Below, piece after piece: positions 1-8,577 of a DNA stretch of 64,000 nucleotides; position 1 is the stretch's first letter; each line of letters starts with the position of its first letter. Location of the stretch: NCBI GenBank assembly GCA_017439185.1, contig JAFRTM010000003.1, positions 32,670 to 96,669 of the forward strand. Reading direction: 5' to 3'. A model generated the notes under the pieces. That model saw only the letters and a program-made list of their open reading frames with translations. It did no database searches and was not told the origin of the DNA. The translations under genes were made by a program, and so were the position numbers. The stretch is from Bacteroidales bacterium. GTDB taxonomy: Bacteria; Bacteroidota; Bacteroidia; Bacteroidales; P3.

Positions 1-342
1 CAGCTGCTGCAGCCACGGCAGTGCCGAACCGTCGAGGATAGGCACCTCACCTCCGTCGAGTTCCACCAGTGCGTTGTCGATTTGCATTCCGTGCAGAGCC
101 GACATCAAGTGCTCGATCGTCGCAATGGTATGGCGTCCGGTGCCGAGCGTGGTGCCGCGTGCCGTGCTTCCCACCTTGTCGGCGAGGGCGTGCTGGGTGA
201 TGATGTTAACCCGGTCGGTCCTCCGGAAAGCGATGCCGAAGTTGCCCGCCGCCGGTCTCACCAGCACCGTCACCGTCTTGCCGGTATGCAGTCCGGGTCC
301 GGTAAGTCTGAATGGTATTCTGATTGTTGTCTGTTGTTCCAT
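1..342 (-). CDS. lpxC: UDP-3-O-acyl-N-acetylglucosamine deacetylase, N-terminal part (cut by window edge)
   Basis: The reverse strand reads from an ATG at 342 to the window edge, giving 114 codons without a stop. The translation has the LpxC landmarks GPGLHTGKTV, FRRTDRV, IEHLMSALHGMQIDNA and VELDGGEVPILDGS. LpxC is the zinc enzyme that commits the cell to lipid A synthesis in the cytoplasm. The catalytic half and any FabZ fusion, common in this phylum, lie outside the window. It starts 9 bp after the LysM gene and probably belongs to the guaA-LysM-lpxC transcript. Family assignment is strong; completeness cannot be judged. Confidence 0.9.
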   Translation of the reverse strand, partial: MEQQTTIRIPFRLTGPGLHTGKTVTVLVRPAAGNFGIAFRRTDRVNIITQHALADKVGSTARGTTLGTGRHTIATIEHLMSALHGMQIDNALVELDGGEVPILDGSALPWLQQL

Positions 343-351
343 TGTGTTGTC

Positions 352-2022
352 TTATCTGCGTCCCTGGGCGGGCACAAAGTGGTAGTTGGAGAGTTTGTAG
401 AAGTGGGCGGTCTCGTTCTCAAATCCGTGGCCAGGGTCGCTCTGCTTGAAGTTCAGACCATAGACCATGCCGGCAGGTTTCGACATCACCGGGTTCTTGA
501 AAAACTCAGTTCCCCTCTGGCTGAGGCCGCTGGCAAAGTATATCATCAGGTCGTTGCCGCTCGCAGCATAAAGACCTTGAGGCTCGGTCTTGAACTCTGC
601 CCGGTACAGGTCGGCGAAAGCCTTCTTGTCGGGGTCGGAGAAGTCTATCTCGGTATAGATTGTCGTATAGTGGGCGTGGTCCAGCTGCATGAAGTCCAGG
701 TCGCTGAATTTGTTCAGGTAGTTTTCCATAGACACCAGCGTGACGCCAGTTTTCACCATTATCAGTCGGTTGAGCAGCGTGCTTATCTGTATGTGGTTCT
801 TGTCCTTGTTCTGGTCGTAGATGTTGAGTACCACACAATTGGGAGTCTTCTTCAGCGTTGCCGGCAACTTGGAGTTGGCGCTCCAGTCGAAGAAGGTGTA
901 TTCCACTTTCCCGTTAGCTTTCAGTTCCTTTTCCAGCACTTCGCGCATACGGGCCTCGTTGCGGGAGCCTGTGTGCACGATGTAGAGGTGAGGCTTGGCG
1001 GGACTGTGCTCGATCATCCTGAGCAGGCATTTCACCTGACCTTCCATCGACGGCATGCATTTGAACACGTAAGGGTTGCCTTCCACTATCTCGCTACGCT
1101 CGGACAGCGGGTTTACAATGAACAGCTGGTTCTGCTGTGCCAGGTTGGCGGCCTGCTCGAACTGCTGTCTCGGCAGCAGTGCAATCAGGATGTCCGACTC
1201 GGCCACACGGTGGGTGTTGAACGCCGTGGTGACATCCTGGGTGGTGGTTCCCGACACGTCCACGACGTTGAGGACAACCTTGCAGCCGGTGCGTTCCAAC
1301 CGCTCCAGGCCCATCAATATGCCTTCGTAGAACTGGATGTATTCAAAAGCGCCGTAGTTTTTCTTGCCTCGCTGGTCGAGGTCGAACTTGGTGGTGGATA
1401 TCTTGTCCAGGTCGGCCAGATGCAGAGGCATCATCACAGAGACGTGCACCTTGCCCGCCTCGGTCAGCGGCCTTATGACGGCAGGCGCTGCCGGCGGTTT
1501 GGGAGTGTACTGGGCGGGAGTGCGGCCCTGCTTGGCCGGTTGGGTGGCAGGCTTCTGCTGTGTGGCGGCAGGCTTGGACTCGCTCTTGGTGTCCGTTTTC
1601 GAGTCGCCCGCTCCGGCTACCTTTACCATCTGGCCCGCTTTCAGTCCGTTGGCTTTTACGTCGGGGTTGAGCTCGTAGATGTCCTCCACCGTCATGCCGT
1701 AGGCCTTGGAGAGACTGTAGAGAGTCTGTCCCGGCTCAACCTTGACATAGTGGTAGCTCTTGGCCTCTTCCACCACGGTCTGACCCTTGTAGGGCAGCCA
1801 GATGGTGTCGCCCACCGAGATGTGGTGTATGTCGGTCTTGAGCACCGCCTCGTAGTCTTTCACGCCGTAGGCGCGGCTGATGGAATAGACAGTCTGGCCT
1901 TCGCCAACGATGTGGACGTAGTATTTCTTACCGTTGAGAGTCTGCACCTGGTCGGAGATGGCGATCTGAGCCATGGCACCGAATACGGGGAGCAGCATTA
2001 TCAATATTGTAAGTTTTTTCAT
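352..2022 (-). CDS. Periplasmic protein with two LysM domains and a periplasmic-binding-protein-like domain
   Basis: 556 residues. A signal peptide ends at about residue 18 (AMAQ). Two LysM repeats follow at about 35-80 (GEGQTVYSISRAYGV) and 92-137 (EPGQTLYSLSKAYGM), then a Lys/Thr/Gln/Pro linker at about 140-180. The last 370 residues resemble a type I periplasmic-binding fold (SVMMPLHL, FYEGILMGLERL, LIALLPRQQ, YIVHTGSRN). LysM domains bind peptidoglycan, so a cell-wall-anchored envelope protein is likely. The ligand of the C-terminal domain is unknown. It sits 26 bp after guaA and 9 bp before lpxC. The exact role is not known to me. Confidence 0.8.
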   Translation of the reverse strand: MKKLTILIMLLPVFGAMAQIAISDQVQTLNGKKYYVHIVGEGQTVYSISRAYGVKDYEAVLKTDIHHISVGDTIWLPYKGQTVVEEAKSYHYVKVEPGQTLYSLSKAYGMTVEDIYELNPDVKANGLKAGQMVKVAGAGDSKTDTKSESKPAATQQKPATQPAKQGRTPAQYTPKPPAAPAVIRPLTEAGKVHVSVMMPLHLADLDKISTTKFDLDQRGKKNYGAFEYIQFYEGILMGLERLERTGCKVVLNVVDVSGTTTQDVTTAFNTHRVAESDILIALLPRQQFEQAANLAQQNQLFIVNPLSERSEIVEGNPYVFKCMPSMEGQVKCLLRMIEHSPAKPHLYIVHTGSRNEARMREVLEKELKANGKVEYTFFDWSANSKLPATLKKTPNCVVLNIYDQNKDKNHIQISTLLNRLIMVKTGVTLVSMENYLNKFSDLDFMQLDHAHYTTIYTEIDFSDPDKKAFADLYRAEFKTEPQGLYAASGNDLMIYFASGLSQRGTEFFKNPVMSKPAGMVYGLNFKQSDPGHGFENETAHFYKLSNYHFVPAQGRR

Positions 2023-2048
2023 TGTCGCTGTTTTACTCGTTCATTAGG

Positions 2049-3575
2049 TTATTCCCACTCTATGGTTGCCGGCGGTTTTGAGCTTATGTCGTAGACCACG
2101 CGGTTGACGCCTTTTACTCGATTGATGATGTCGTTAGAGACACGAGCGAGGAATTCGTAGGGGAGGTGGCTCCAGTCGGCGGTCATGCCGTCGACAGACT
2201 CCACAGCGCGGAGAGCCACGACGCTCTCGTAGGTGCGTTCGTCGCCCATCACGCCGACGGACTGAACCGGCAGGAGCATGCAGCCCGCCTGCCACACCTT
2301 GTCGTAGAGGCCGTTGTCGCGGAGGCCGCGGATGAAGATGTCGTCAACCTCCTGGAGGATGCGTACCTTTTCCGGGGTCACGTCGCTGAGGATGCGGATA
2401 GCCAGTCCTGGGCCGGGGAAGGGATGACGCCCTATGAGCTCGTCTTTGATGCCCAATTGACGGCCCACGCGGCGCACCTCGTCTTTGAAGAGGGAGCGGA
2501 GAGGCTCGACGAGCTGGAGTTTCATATAGTCGGGGAGTCCGCCCACGTTGTGGTGGCTCTTGATTGTCTGTGAAGGGCCTTTGACCGAACTGCTCTCAAT
2601 CACGTCGGGGTAGATGGTGCCCTGGCCGAGCCATTTGGCGTCGGTGATGAGCTTGGCTTCGGCATCGAAGACGTCGATGAAAGTCTTGCCGATTGCCTTG
2701 CGCTTCTTCTCCGGGTCGGTGACGCCGGCGAGGACGGAATAGAAACGGTCCTTGGCGTCGACACCTTTCACGTTGAGACCCATGTCCTTGTAGGACTCGA
2801 GGACTCCCTCGAACTCGTTTTTGCGGAGGAGTCCGTTGTCGACGAAAATGCAGTGGAGCTGATGGCCGATGGCGCGGTTGAGGAGGACGGCAGCGACCGT
2901 GGAGTCGACGCCGCCGCTGAGGCCGAGGACTACTTTGTCGCCGCCCACTTTGGCTTTGAGTTCAGCTATGGTGGTCTCGATGAAAGACTCGGGAGTCCAG
3001 CTCTGTGAGCAGTGGCAGATGTCCACGACGAAGTTGCGGAGGAGCGTCTGTCCGTCGGTGGAGTGGTGCACCTCGGGGTGGAACTGAATGGCGTAGGTGG
3101 GCTCGCCCTCGATGTGGTAGCCGGCGAAGCGCACGTTGTCGGTGGAGCATATGCAGTGGTAGTTGTCGGGGACCTCCTCGATGGTGTCGCCGTGGCTCAT
3201 CCAGACCTGGCTTCCGGTGGAGATGCCTTTCATGAGTGGCGACTCGGAGTCGATGAACTGGAGGTTGGCGCGGCCATATTCGCGTATCTTGGACTGCTGG
3301 ACTTTACCGCCGCCCCATTTGGCGAGATACTGTGCGCCGTAGCATACGGCGAGGAGAGGCAGGCGGCCCTTGATGTTGGACATGTCGGGCACGGGTGCGT
3401 CGGCTGCGTTGCAGCTGTATGGGCTACCGGAAAAAATCACACCTTTGATGTTGGAAGTGAGCTCCGGAATTTTGTTAAAAGGATGAATTTCACAATAAAC
3501 ATTAAGTTCGCGAACTTTGCGTGCAATCAACTGAGTGTATTGAGAACCAAAGTCTAAGATAAGTATTGAATCCAT
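2049..3575 (-). CDS. guaA: GMP synthase (glutamine-hydrolysing)
   Basis: 508 residues, the usual length. It converts XMP, glutamine and ATP to GMP. The N-terminal class I amidotransferase domain carries the nucleophile Cys in [10 protein letters not shown] and the His/Glu pair in FHPEVHHS. The ATP-pyrophosphatase domain has the PP-loop LSGGVDST at about residue 220, and the C-terminus ends with the family signature KPPATIEWE. It is the first gene of a minus-strand transcript that continues into the LysM gene and lpxC. A promoter -7 box lies 23 bp upstream. Confidence 0.97.
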   Translation of the reverse strand: MDSILILDFGSQYTQLIARKVRELNVYCEIHPFNKIPELTSNIKGVIFSGSPYSCNAADAPVPDMSNIKGRLPLLAVCYGAQYLAKWGGGKVQQSKIREYGRANLQFIDSESPLMKGISTGSQVWMSHGDTIEEVPDNYHCICSTDNVRFAGYHIEGEPTYAIQFHPEVHHSTDGQTLLRNFVVDICHCSQSWTPESFIETTIAELKAKVGGDKVVLGLSGGVDSTVAAVLLNRAIGHQLHCIFVDNGLLRKNEFEGVLESYKDMGLNVKGVDAKDRFYSVLAGVTDPEKKRKAIGKTFIDVFDAEAKLITDAKWLGQGTIYPDVIESSSVKGPSQTIKSHHNVGGLPDYMKLQLVEPLRSLFKDEVRRVGRQLGIKDELIGRHPFPGPGLAIRILSDVTPEKVRILQEVDDIFIRGLRDNGLYDKVWQAGCMLLPVQSVGVMGDERTYESVVALRAVESVDGMTADWSHLPYEFLARVSNDIINRVKGVNRVVYDISSKPPATIEWE

Positions 3576-3597
3576 ATTTATTTATTATAATAAATTG

Positions 3598-3605
3598 CAA
3601 AACTA
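3598..3605 (-). promoter_or_regulatory. Candidate guaA promoter (-7 box TAGTTTTG)
   Basis: Read on the minus strand, TAGTTTTG matches the Bacteroidota -7 consensus TAnnTTTG, 23 bp before the guaA start codon. Confidence 0.5.
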
Positions 3606-3697
3606 CGAATTTATTTTTTAATGGCAAAAAAAAGTTTTCCACAATCTGTTATTTAGTACCAGAAAGGGTGAAATTATTGAAAAATTAGTGGAATATT

Positions 3698-3728
3698 TTT
3701 GTGGAGTAAAATAATGTTAGTATCTTTG
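3698..3728 (+). promoter_or_regulatory. Promoter of the cobalamin-riboswitch leader
   Basis: TTTG (3698-3701), a 19-bp spacer, and TATCTTTG (3721-3728) form an exact Bacteroidota housekeeping promoter. Transcription would begin at about 3735 and run through the riboswitch towards the CoA-transferase gene, giving a leader of roughly 445 nt. Confidence 0.75.
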
Positions 3729-3794
3729 CAACGCAATTGACTGAGGGGTTACTGCTTTTAAGTTTTTTGCAATCAGTTATTTGACACATGGAAT

Positions 3795-3990
3795 AGTCTT
3801 TTAGGTGCCGCTTGAAAAAGAGGCTAAGAGGGAATCACGTGGGAATCGTGAGCTGTCGCGCAACTGTAAGTTCCGCAAAAAAAACGATGACGGGAGAGAC
3901 CATTGGACGAGGAGTCCGAGAAGGTGCCGCCAATCGGGGACGAGTCAGGAAACCTGCCTTTGAGACTTGGCAATGCTTTCGCGTCAAAGG
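3795..3990 (+). ncRNA. Cobalamin riboswitch
   Basis: The core elements occur in the expected order: AGGTGCCG (3803), GCTAAGAGGGAATCACGTG, CGCGCAACTGTAAG (about 3858-3871), and the B12 box GTCAGGAAACCTGCC (3944-3958). These are hallmarks of the adenosylcobalamin aptamer family. The rest of the leader (3991-4180) shows no obvious intrinsic terminator, so control may act on translation, as is common in this phylum. The next gene is a CoA-transferase, not a B12 transporter or synthesis gene, which is unusual. Confidence 0.88.
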
Positions 3991-4180
3991 CGGTTGTCAG
4001 CGTTACGGAAGTTCTTGGGAGACGAGATGATTCTTACCCAGAAAAGAAGTGACGAGAGGAACGCAGGAATAGAGTTGCTGCGGTTGTGTTTTTCCACCAC
4101 TGGGGGGCAGGGGAGCCCAGGTGCGATAGCATTGTATATGTGTTTTGTTAGAGAAAGAAATGTAAAACACTATAAATGCT

Positions 4181-5488
4181 ATGAACTGGAAAGACGAATA
4201 CAAGAAAAAGGTTTCTACGCCCGAGCGGGCGATTGCCGACATACACGACGGCAATTGTGTGATAATGGGGCATGCGGCTGCTGCGCCGAGGGTGGTGCAG
4301 AAGGCGTTGGCTGAGCATTGTCTGGACTATAACGATGTGTTGTTGTTCCACATGACGACGTTGGGGGAGAACGAGTGTCTTCAGCCGAAGTGCTACGGGC
4401 ATTTCCGGCATGTGTCGAATTTTCTGGCGGCGAACTCGCGAGAGGTCGTGGAAGAGCTGGCCGGAGATTTCTTTCCTGCCTATTTCAAGGATGTGCCGGG
4501 AATGATAGGAGGAGACATCCCGTGTGACGTGGCAGTGTTTCAGGCCACGCCACCGAACGAGGAGGGATACTGCTCGTTGGGAGTGTCGTGCGACTATGCG
4601 ATAGCGGCTATCAGGGCGGCGAAGACGGTGATAATAGAGACGAACGAGCTGATGCCGTTCACATACGGGGAGACGATGATACATGTGTCGCAGATAGACC
4701 ATATTCTGCCGTGTGCATACAGGTTGCCGGAGTTGCTGTCGCAGGAGCCGTCTGAGACAGAGTTGGCGATAGGGAAGAATTGTGCGGAACTGATAAGCGA
4801 CGGCTCGACGCTGCAGTTGGGTATTGGTACGATACCGAACGCAGTGTTGGCGTCTCTCGGGGAGAAGAACGACTTGGGAATACACTCGGAGATGTTTTCG
4901 GACGGAGTGGCGAGACTTATGAGGAGTGGCAACATCAATGGGAGGAGGAAGACGATACATAAAGACAAGGTGGTGGCGACGTTTGTGATGGGTTCGAATG
5001 ATTTGTATGAGTTTGTGGACGGGAATCATGACATAGAATTGTATCCAGTTGATTATGTGAACGATCCGTTTGTGATAGCGCAGAATTACAGGATGGTGTC
5101 GATCAATTCGTGTCTGGAGGTAGATTTGATGGGGCAGGTGAGCAGTGAGGCGATAGGAATGAGACAGTACAGCGGAACCGGAGGTCAGGTGGATTTTATA
5201 AGAGGAGCGTGTTTGTCGAGGGAAGGGAAGAGCATAATAGCTATGCCGTCGACGGCGGCGAACGGAACGATATCGAGGATAAAACCTTTTTTGACGCCCG
5301 GTTCGGCGGTGACGACGTCGAGGAATGACGTGGACTATATAGTTACAGAGTATGGATCGGCGAGATTGAAGGGAAGGACGCTGATGCACAGGGCTGAGGA
5401 CTTGATAAGGATAGCGCACCCGAAGTTCAGGCCGGAACTGGCGGAGGAGTATGAGAGGAGGTTTGACTGTCCGTTAATTTATGAATAA
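4181..5488 (+). CDS. Acetyl-CoA hydrolase/transferase family protein (4-hydroxybutyrate- or butyryl-CoA transferase type)
   Basis: 435 residues, the length of the Cat2/AbfT/butyryl-CoA:acetate transferase group rather than the longer succinate:propionate enzymes. The motif GIHSEMFSDG at about residue 226 carries the probable catalytic Glu that forms the CoA thioester. GIGTIPNAVL and a C-terminal glycine-rich stretch (MRQYSGTGGQVDF) fit CoA binding. The enzyme moves CoA between short-chain acids in fermentation; the acyl substrate cannot be told from sequence. It follows a cobalamin riboswitch by about 190 nt and precedes marC by 12 bp, so B12 probably represses it. Confidence 0.85.
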   Translation: MNWKDEYKKKVSTPERAIADIHDGNCVIMGHAAAAPRVVQKALAEHCLDYNDVLLFHMTTLGENECLQPKCYGHFRHVSNFLAANSREVVEELAGDFFPAYFKDVPGMIGGDIPCDVAVFQATPPNEEGYCSLGVSCDYAIAAIRAAKTVIIETNELMPFTYGETMIHVSQIDHILPCAYRLPELLSQEPSETELAIGKNCAELISDGSTLQLGIGTIPNAVLASLGEKNDLGIHSEMFSDGVARLMRSGNINGRRKTIHKDKVVATFVMGSNDLYEFVDGNHDIELYPVDYVNDPFVIAQNYRMVSINSCLEVDLMGQVSSEAIGMRQYSGTGGQVDFIRGACLSREGKSIIAMPSTAANGTISRIKPFLTPGSAVTTSRNDVDYIVTEYGSARLKGRTLMHRAEDLIRIAHPKFRPELAEEYERRFDCPLIYE

Positions 5489-5500
5489 AAAAGCAGAGAT

Positions 5501-6094
5501 ATGTTAGGAAGTATAAGTATAGTAGAGATTTTAAGCACTTTTATAGTGATGTTTGCGATAATAGACATCACCGGGTCGATACCGATCTTCATAGCGATGA
5601 AGGAGCAGGGGAAGTCGATCAAAGCGTTACAGGCCGCAGGCGTCGCCTTGTTGCTCTTCGTCGTCTTCTTTTTTGCGGGCGACGCGTTGCTGCGGCTCTT
5701 CAGCATAGACGCTGCGTCGTTTGCAGTGGCCGGGGCCGTGGTGCTGTTTATCTTGTCGATAGAGATGATAACGGACCGTGAGCTGATAAAGAACAACCAC
5801 AGGTCGTCGGGAGCGTCGATAGTGCCGGTGGCATTTCCACTGATAGCGGGGCCGGGAGCGATCACGGCACTGCTGTCGCTGAGGGCGGAGTATTCGGTGC
5901 CGAACATTATGATCGGGTTGCTGCTGAATATTGTGATAGATTATCTGGTGATAAGGTATCTGAGCCGGCTACACAAGTTCTTGGGAGGGGACATAATATT
6001 CGTGATCCGGAAGTTTTTCGGAGTGATATTGCTGGCGATAGCGGTGAAGTTGTTTGTGGGGAATATCCAATCGGTGGTGGGGACGGCGCTGTAG
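5501..6094 (+). CDS. MarC family integral membrane protein
   Basis: 197 residues with about six membrane segments: 7-28, 41-62, 70-90, 106-125, 136-157 and 170-190. The family motif is seen as DITGSIPIFIAM, and VAFPLIAGPGAI marks the second half repeat. MarC/YchE proteins sit in the inner membrane; their function is unsettled and the old link to multidrug resistance was not upheld. It is probably co-transcribed with the CoA-transferase. It converges with the DUF6266 gene, 12 bp away. Confidence 0.85.
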   Translation: MLGSISIVEILSTFIVMFAIIDITGSIPIFIAMKEQGKSIKALQAAGVALLLFVVFFFAGDALLRLFSIDAASFAVAGAVVLFILSIEMITDRELIKNNHRSSGASIVPVAFPLIAGPGAITALLSLRAEYSVPNIMIGLLLNIVIDYLVIRYLSRLHKFLGGDIIFVIRKFFGVILLAIAVKLFVGNIQSVVGTAL

Positions 6095-6106
6095 GAGAGA
6101 GGAGGA

Positions 6107-6844
6107 TCAGTCGGGCGGCTGGGAGGGAGTCTCGGGAGTTAGGGCTGTGGAGTCTGGGTATTTGATTCTCACCCAGTTGTGGGCGAGTTGGCGGCAGAAG
6201 GTGTGTAGGGCGGCGGCTCTGAGGAGGTCGCCTTCGGGGGAGCCGAGTTCGGCGAGGAGGAGGGAGTCGGATGCGAGGCCGGTTTTGGGGTCGCGCCAGA
6301 AGGCATAGACCCAGATGTGGTCGCCTTGCCACTCGGAAGGAATGCTGATATTCAGTGCGTTGCCGCGGCGTGAGGCTACGTCTTGCATCAGGAGGGAGGC
6401 GGTCTTGGTCTGGCTGTATAGGACTATGGAGAGGCGGTCGTTGGAGTTGCCGTGGCCGTGGAGGAAGTGGAGTCGGAGGCCGTTGCTGGTTTGCTGGAGG
6501 TCGCTGACTTGCAGAGGCTCTAACGGTCCGCGGGCGACTTTGAGGAAGGAGGGGTTGAGGGTGCCGTCGGGTTGGAGGACGTCGGCGAAGACCTGCTCGG
6601 TGAAGCGCACCCGTGGCGAGCGCTCGGACCTATATTCTTTATAGCCAAGTTTATAGACTTTCTTCAGGGAGGCTACGAAGGAGGAGACGAGGGCGAACTG
6701 CCGGCGGTGGGATTGCTGGGCCTCGGTGCGGGGGTTGGCGACGGAGGCGGGCATGGAGCGGAAATAGCGGTGACCGCGTACGGTGTAGCCGATGATGGGG
6801 CCGAGTTTGCCGGAGAAGTTTACCAAGGAACAGTTTTGTGCCAT
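6107..6844 (-). CDS. DUF6266 family protein, copy 1
   Basis: 245 residues. I chose the ATG at 6844 because the product then begins MAQNCSLVNFSGKLGPIIGY, aligning end to end with the second copy at 29113 (same length). The conserved core is GYTVRGxRYFRSMPA, ANPRTEAQQxHR and YRSERSPRVRFTEQVF. The family is known from Bacteroidota and has no assigned function; an abundant beta-rich protein or a phage/T6-related role has not been shown. There is no signal peptide. The short tail TPETPSQPPD is acidic and proline-rich. A promoter box lies 49 bp upstream. Confidence 0.8.
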   Translation of the reverse strand: MAQNCSLVNFSGKLGPIIGYTVRGHRYFRSMPASVANPRTEAQQSHRRQFALVSSFVASLKKVYKLGYKEYRSERSPRVRFTEQVFADVLQPDGTLNPSFLKVARGPLEPLQVSDLQQTSNGLRLHFLHGHGNSNDRLSIVLYSQTKTASLLMQDVASRRGNALNISIPSEWQGDHIWVYAFWRDPKTGLASDSLLLAELGSPEGDLLRAAALHTFCRQLAHNWVRIKYPDSTALTPETPSQPPD

Positions 6845-6892
6845 GGGGGTGAATGTTGATATGTGGATAAGTTGATATGTTGAAATCGGGGG

Positions 6893-6900
6893 CAAAGGTA
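6893..6900 (-). promoter_or_regulatory. Candidate promoter of DUF6266 copy 1 (TACCTTTG)
   Basis: On the minus strand TACCTTTG fits TAnnTTTG. The implied leader of about 40 nt contains two ATATCAAC motifs flanking a perfect DnaA-box nonamer (6862-6870). Confidence 0.5.
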
Positions 6901-7003
6901 CGAAATGTTTTTGTTTTGGCGGAGTTTTTTTTGAGTTTTTTTTTTGTGGGGGTTGTGAGTGGATGATTTTCGGGGTGGGACGGGGGTTGGACAAGTGGGT
7001 GGT

Positions 7004-7058
7004 TTATAGGTGGTTGAGAGGTATCAAGTCTGACTGAAATCTGAGGGAAGACTGATAA
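7004..7058 (+). repeat. 11-bp-periodic intergenic repeat, copy A
   Basis: Five contiguous 11-bp units, including TGAGAGGTATC, AAGTCTGACTG and AAATCTGAGGG. The same arrangement recurs at 14725, 28732 and 37861. It lies in the 428-bp gap between DUF6266 copy 1 and bamD. Apart from the repeats and promoters, I see nothing else in that gap. Confidence 0.7.
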
Positions 7059-7085
7059 TTGTTTTTGGTTGAAAAGGGATGTTTT

Positions 7086-7113
7086 TAGTGGTCAGTATTC
7101 AGTATTCAGTAGC
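7086..7113 (+). repeat. 7-bp tandem array (CAGTNNN)
   Basis: Units TAGTGGT, CAGTATT, CAGTATT, CAGTAGC. On the other strand these read NNNACTG, the same form as arrays at 45101 and 52319. Confidence 0.55.
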
Positions 7114-7259
7114 TGGTTTTTGGGGAGGAAATGTTAAATATAGAGGTCGGATAGTCGGAGGTTTGTTGAAGGTGGTTTTAGGGGAGGGGAAGGGTTGGGG
7201 ATTTTTGGGGGGTGGAGGAAAAAATTATATAAAAATGTTTACAATATAAAAAATGTTTG

Positions 7260-7267
7260 TATATTTG
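7260..7267 (+). promoter_or_regulatory. bamD promoter -7 box (TATATTTG)
   Basis: TATATTTG ends only 5 bp before the ATG at 7273. A TTTA lies 18 bp upstream in place of the -33 TTTG. If this box is used, the mRNA would have almost no 5-prime leader. Confidence 0.55.
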
Positions 7268-7272
7268 CGGCT

Positions 7273-8088
7273 ATGAAAAATTGTTGGCTTATAGTGCTAA
7301 GTATGGTGACAGTCAGTGTGTTGGCTGGCTGTAGCGGTACGAGTAAACTGGTGAAAAGTAACGATTATGACGCTAAATACGAGGCTGCGGTGAAGTTTTA
7401 CGAGGAGGGGAGTTACTCGAAGGCGATACAGTTGTTTGAGAATTTGTCGATGCATTACAGGGGGAGGGACTATTCGGAGAATATCTCGTGGTATTACGGT
7501 CAGTCGTTGCTGAAGGAGAAGGATTATTACACGGCTGCGTACCAGTTCAAGAATTTTGTGAGGCAGTTTCCGTATAGTGTGCATGTGGAGGAGGCGATGT
7601 TTTTGAGTGCTTACTGCAAGTATATGGATTCGCCGGAGTATACGCTGGACCAGACGGTGACGAGGGAGGCGATCACGGAGTTTGAGCAGTTTTCGGACAA
7701 GTATCCGCAGTCGGTGCACATACCGGAGGTGAACGGGTATCTGGATGAGATGAGGGGTAAGCTGATTATGAAGGATTATGAGATTGCGTACGGGTATTAC
7801 AGGATTCAGTCGTATCATGCGGCGTATGTGGCGTTGCAGAGTTTTCTGAATTATTACCCTGACTCGCCAAAGAGGGAGGAGGCGATGTACTATATGCTGA
7901 AGTCGGGGTATGAGTATGCGATAAACAGCAAGGAGGAGAAGGTGAGGGAGAGGCTGCAGCTGGTGGTGAACGATTTTGACAAGTTTGCGTCGTCGTTTAC
8001 GGATTCGAAGTATATGGCGAGTGCGCAGGTGATATACAGCAAGAGCAAGGCGGCTCTGGCGAAGATAGAGGCGGGAGAGAAGCAATGA
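7273..8088 (+). CDS. bamD: Outer membrane assembly lipoprotein BamD
   Basis: 271 residues from the ATG at 7273. An in-frame upstream ATG at 7195 would add 26 residues before the signal peptide and cross the promoter, so I reject it. The lipobox LAGC puts the lipidated Cys at residue 20. TPR-like repeats follow (YEEGSYSKAIQLFENL, YYTAAYQFKNFVRQFP, YHAAYVALQSFLNYYPDSP), as in BamD/YfiO. BamD docks on BamA and helps insert beta-barrel proteins into the outer membrane. It leads the conserved bamD-rpoZ-coaBC order of Bacteroidota. Confidence 0.93.
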   Translation: MKNCWLIVLSMVTVSVLAGCSGTSKLVKSNDYDAKYEAAVKFYEEGSYSKAIQLFENLSMHYRGRDYSENISWYYGQSLLKEKDYYTAAYQFKNFVRQFPYSVHVEEAMFLSAYCKYMDSPEYTLDQTVTREAITEFEQFSDKYPQSVHIPEVNGYLDEMRGKLIMKDYEIAYGYYRIQSYHAAYVALQSFLNYYPDSPKREEAMYYMLKSGYEYAINSKEEKVRERLQLVVNDFDKFASSFTDSKYMASAQVIYSKSKAALAKIEAGEKQ

Positions 8089-8118
8089 ATCAGGGAACAA
8101 ATAAATTTAACAAATAAA

Positions 8119-8568
8119 ATGGAAAAGAAGGAAACAGCAAAGGTGGTGGCGAAGAAGCCCCGCGTGATCAACACGACGATTACACGAAACACAAATGATT
8201 TCAGCCAGATGACTGATAATATCTATGAGACGGTGGCGATGCTTTCGAAGAGGGCGAACCAGCTGGCGGTGCAGGAGAAGAGGGAGCTGCACAAGAAGAT
8301 AGAGGAGTTTGCGACGGGAACGGACGCGATAGACGAGATGTATGAGAACCGCGAGCAGATAGAGGTAGTGAAGCATTACGAGCAGATGCCGAAGCCGGTG
8401 CTGAACGCTACGCAGGAGTATCTGGACCACAAGCTTTTCTATAAGAACCCTATGAAGAGCAAGACGATGGTGAGCATGATGGAGGAGCTGGAGGACGAGC
8501 TGGTGGAGTCGGCGGTGAAGACGAACGACGAGGAGAAGCCGAAGAAGCGCAAGAGCGCGAAGAAATAA
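8119..8568 (+). CDS. rpoZ: RNA polymerase omega subunit, Bacteroidota form
   Basis: 149 residues. The core NIYETVAMLSKRANQLA, ENREQIEVVKHYEQMPKP and ATQEYLDHKLFYKNP matches the Rpb6/omega family as found in Bacteroidota, usually about 110 residues. A Lys-rich tail of roughly 30 residues (EEKPKKRKSAKK) is extra. Omega helps fold and hold the beta-prime subunit. It lies 30 bp after bamD and 9 bp before coaBC, consistent with one operon. Confidence 0.88.
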   Translation: MEKKETAKVVAKKPRVINTTITRNTNDFSQMTDNIYETVAMLSKRANQLAVQEKRELHKKIEEFATGTDAIDEMYENREQIEVVKHYEQMPKPVLNATQEYLDHKLFYKNPMKSKTMVSMMEELEDELVESAVKTNDEEKPKKRKSAKK

Positions 8569-8577
8569 GAGGAGGAG

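Noticed and set aside
82-2094. 670-codon plus-strand frame
   Set aside because: Antisense to the LysM gene and lpxC; no recognisable domain.
3967-4314. 115-codon frame between riboswitch and CoA-transferase
   Set aside because: It overlaps the transferase start in another frame, begins inside the aptamer end and has no recognisable motif.
6862-6870. Perfect DnaA box TGTGGATAA as evidence for oriC
   Set aside because: It is a single box within a short gene leader, with no cluster and no AT-rich unwinding region; chance or local control is more likely.
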